Shown here: piece by piece, positions 7,213 to 7,857 of the stretch | Position numbering within the stretch: the stretch's first letter is position 1 | Layout: every line of letters begins with the position of its first letter | DNA from: Spirochaetaceae bacterium | Lineage (GTDB): Bacteria; Spirochaetota; Spirochaetia; B11-G9 | DNA length: 7,857 nucleotides | Reading direction: 5' to 3' | Assembly: GCA_030633365.1 (NCBI GenBank) | Contig: DAOVSY010000130.1 | Span: forward strand, 1-7,857 | Made by a program: the position numbers and the translations under genes | The notes under the pieces: model-generated | Told to the model about the DNA's origin: nothing | The model's database searches: none | Seen by the model: the letters and a program-made list of their open reading frames with translations, nothing else

Positions 7213-7232
7213 GGGCACGGCGCGCCGTACCC
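7213..7232. repeat. GC-rich palindrome before ygeW
   Basis: The arms GGGCACGGCG (7213-7222) and CGCCGTACCC (7223-7232) are inverted copies with one mismatch (C7216 opposite A7229), and wobble pairs could extend the stem by two. The centre is GGCGCGCC. It lies 20 bases upstream of the ygeW start on the message, just before its ribosome binding site. It has no T tract, so it looks like a repeat element or mRNA hairpin rather than a terminator. Confidence 0.65.
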
Positions 7233-7273
7233 TTACCTCTTTGTTTTCAGGCACAAGGCCTGGCATATATTTG

Positions 7274-7289
7274 ACGCGATAAATCGCGT
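7274..7289. repeat. Palindrome ACGCGAT-AA-ATCGCGT
   Basis: Perfect 7-bp arms (7274-7280 and 7283-7289) flank AA. This is the same architecture as the palindrome at 5971-5984 on the other side of ygeW (A/G variation at one paired position), which argues for one repeat family. It abuts the next palindrome at 7291. Confidence 0.7.
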
Positions 7290-7290
7290 A

Positions 7291-7318
7291 GTACAGACGC
7301 CCTATAGGGCGTCTCTAC
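7291..7318. repeat. Long palindrome GTACAGACGCCC-TATA-GGGCGTCTCTAC
   Basis: The 12-base arms (7291-7302 and 7307-7318) match at 11 positions around a TATA centre. The right arm gives GTAGAGACGCCC on the other strand, so it shares the AGAGACGC sequence seen before 5971. It begins 11 bases past the hydroxylase stop codon and would fold at the 3' end of that message. No T run follows in that direction, so I do not call it a rho-independent terminator. Confidence 0.72.
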
Positions 7319-7329
7319 AATCGTTATTA

Positions 7330-7857
7330 TTAGATCTTTCCCAATTTCTTTAAAATCTTTTCTGGTGTTATGGGCCAGGATCTCATCCAGATACCTGCTG
7401 CATCGTGTATTGCATTGGCAATTACCGGAGCAGCACCATTTGTTGCAATTTCTGAAATAGATTTTGCACCATAAGGTCCAAATGGATCATCTGTATAGAT
7501 TAATTTTGCCTGAAAATCTTCAGGTACATCACCAATCATAGGGACACCATAACTTCGAAGATCTGTATTTACTGCATGACCATCACTATCATAAACCAGT
7601 CCCTCATAAAGAGTATGTCCAATAGATTTTAATACACCACCAAATATCTGCCCCTGGGCAAGTTCCGGATTTATCGGCATTCCTGCATCCTGTAATGCAT
7701 AGTATTTTTGTACTTTTATTGCACCGGTTCTTGTATTAACAGCAACCTGAGCAAAGTGTGCACCATAAGGAAATGCTGCATCATCAGTTGTAAAATGTCC
7801 ATTACCAATCAACTGTCCCTGACCTTCTCCAGCCTGGGTGTGCCATGCAAGTTTGGC
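7330..7857 (-). CDS. C-terminal fragment of a xanthine dehydrogenase-type molybdopterin-binding subunit (XdhD-like; 5' end outside window)
   Basis: The minus-strand frame is open from the window edge to the TAA at 7330-7332, giving the last 175 residues of a protein that normally exceeds 750. The TTG at 7812 is internal, since AWHTQAGEGQGQ precedes it in frame. Visible family motifs, numbered from the window edge, are GEGQGQ (10-15), the cofactor-contacting block NPELAQGQIFGG (63-74), and GPYGAKSISE (127-136), whose final Glu136 matches the catalytic base of molybdenum hydroxylases. The end, WPITPEKIL, is typical. The protein would use a molybdopterin cofactor with FAD and iron-sulfur partners to hydroxylate purines or related heterocycles. 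The neighbouring ygeW makes a purine-type substrate most likely and suggests the XdhD group linked to selenium-dependent purine catabolism, but the N-terminal domains needed to decide this are missing. It is read toward ygeW, 137 bases away. Confidence 0.85.
   Translation of the reverse strand, partial: AKLAWHTQAGEGQGQLIGNGHFTTDDAAFPYGAHFAQVAVNTRTGAIKVQKYYALQDAGMPINPELAQGQIFGGVLKSIGHTLYEGLVYDSDGHAVNTDLRSYGVPMIGDVPEDFQAKLIYTDDPFGPYGAKSISEIATNGAAPVIANAIHDAAGIWMRSWPITPEKILKKLGKI

Larger units (their letters stand above)
7193..7329. other. Palindrome-rich spacer between ygeW and the molybdenum hydroxylase gene
   Basis: This 137-base gap holds four inverted repeats: 7213-7232, 7248-7262, 7274-7289 and 7291-7318. 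The third has a small one, CAGGC-ACAAG-GCCTG (7248-7262), on its left. It is richer in G and C than the flanking genes. I see no T-tract terminator for the hydroxylase gene and no convincing promoter for ygeW, so the two genes are probably cotranscribed through it. The 13 or so bases next to ygeW carry its AAGGAG ribosome binding site. Confidence 0.6.

Noticed and set aside
7274..7318. Rho-independent terminator for the hydroxylase gene
   Set aside because: Good stems are present but no T tract follows them on the minus strand.
7211..7318. CRISPR array or tRNA gene
   Set aside because: The units are palindromes of different sequence without constant spacers, and no cloverleaf or CCA end can be drawn.
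7810..7812. TTG start for a 160-residue protein
   Set aside because: The frame is open to the window edge with family-typical residues upstream, so the TTG is an internal leucine codon.

Overview
The window is gene-dense, AT-rich bacterial DNA. It holds four complete protein genes on the minus strand, one complete gene on the plus strand, and two genes cut by the window ends. Several features suggest a low-GC, probably anaerobic or fermentative bacterium: A/T-ending codons, a YgeW-type carbamoyltransferase beside a molybdenum hydroxylase, and what looks like a pyrophosphate-type PEP carboxykinase. Short GAGACGC-type palindromes lie between genes. I cannot name the phylum; a spirochaete or a clostridium-like anaerobe would both fit, and this is only a guess.

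Left end (1-1493, plus strand): the C-terminal 496 residues of a large protein whose start lies outside the window. I read it as probable PPi-type PEP carboxykinase. It converges on the next gene, and the two stop codons overlap with no terminator visible between them.

Middle (1490-5180, minus strand): a tight three-gene operon read right to left. It encodes a GPH/MelB-type sugar- or lipid-symporter-like MFS protein, a PaaK/F390-synthetase-like adenylate-forming enzyme, and a YghO-like GNAT acyltransferase. The first two genes are separated by 2 bases and the last two share a TAATG stop/start. The set suggests activation of a carboxylate, acyl transfer to an amine or other acceptor, and transport of substrate or product. 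The substrates cannot be read from the sequence. This is the best candidate in the window for an undescribed pathway.

Divergent gene (5299-5934, plus strand): a class I SAM-dependent methyltransferase that shares a short upstream region with the operon. It ends in a hairpin that also serves as the terminator of the convergent gene on its right.

Right end (5914-7857, minus strand): ygeW and, upstream of it, the C-terminal 175 residues of a xanthine dehydrogenase-type molybdopterin subunit. These two families go together in anaerobic purine catabolism. The 137 bases between them hold a cluster of palindromes, and a related palindrome lies just past the ygeW stop, so ygeW is bracketed by members of one short repeat family.
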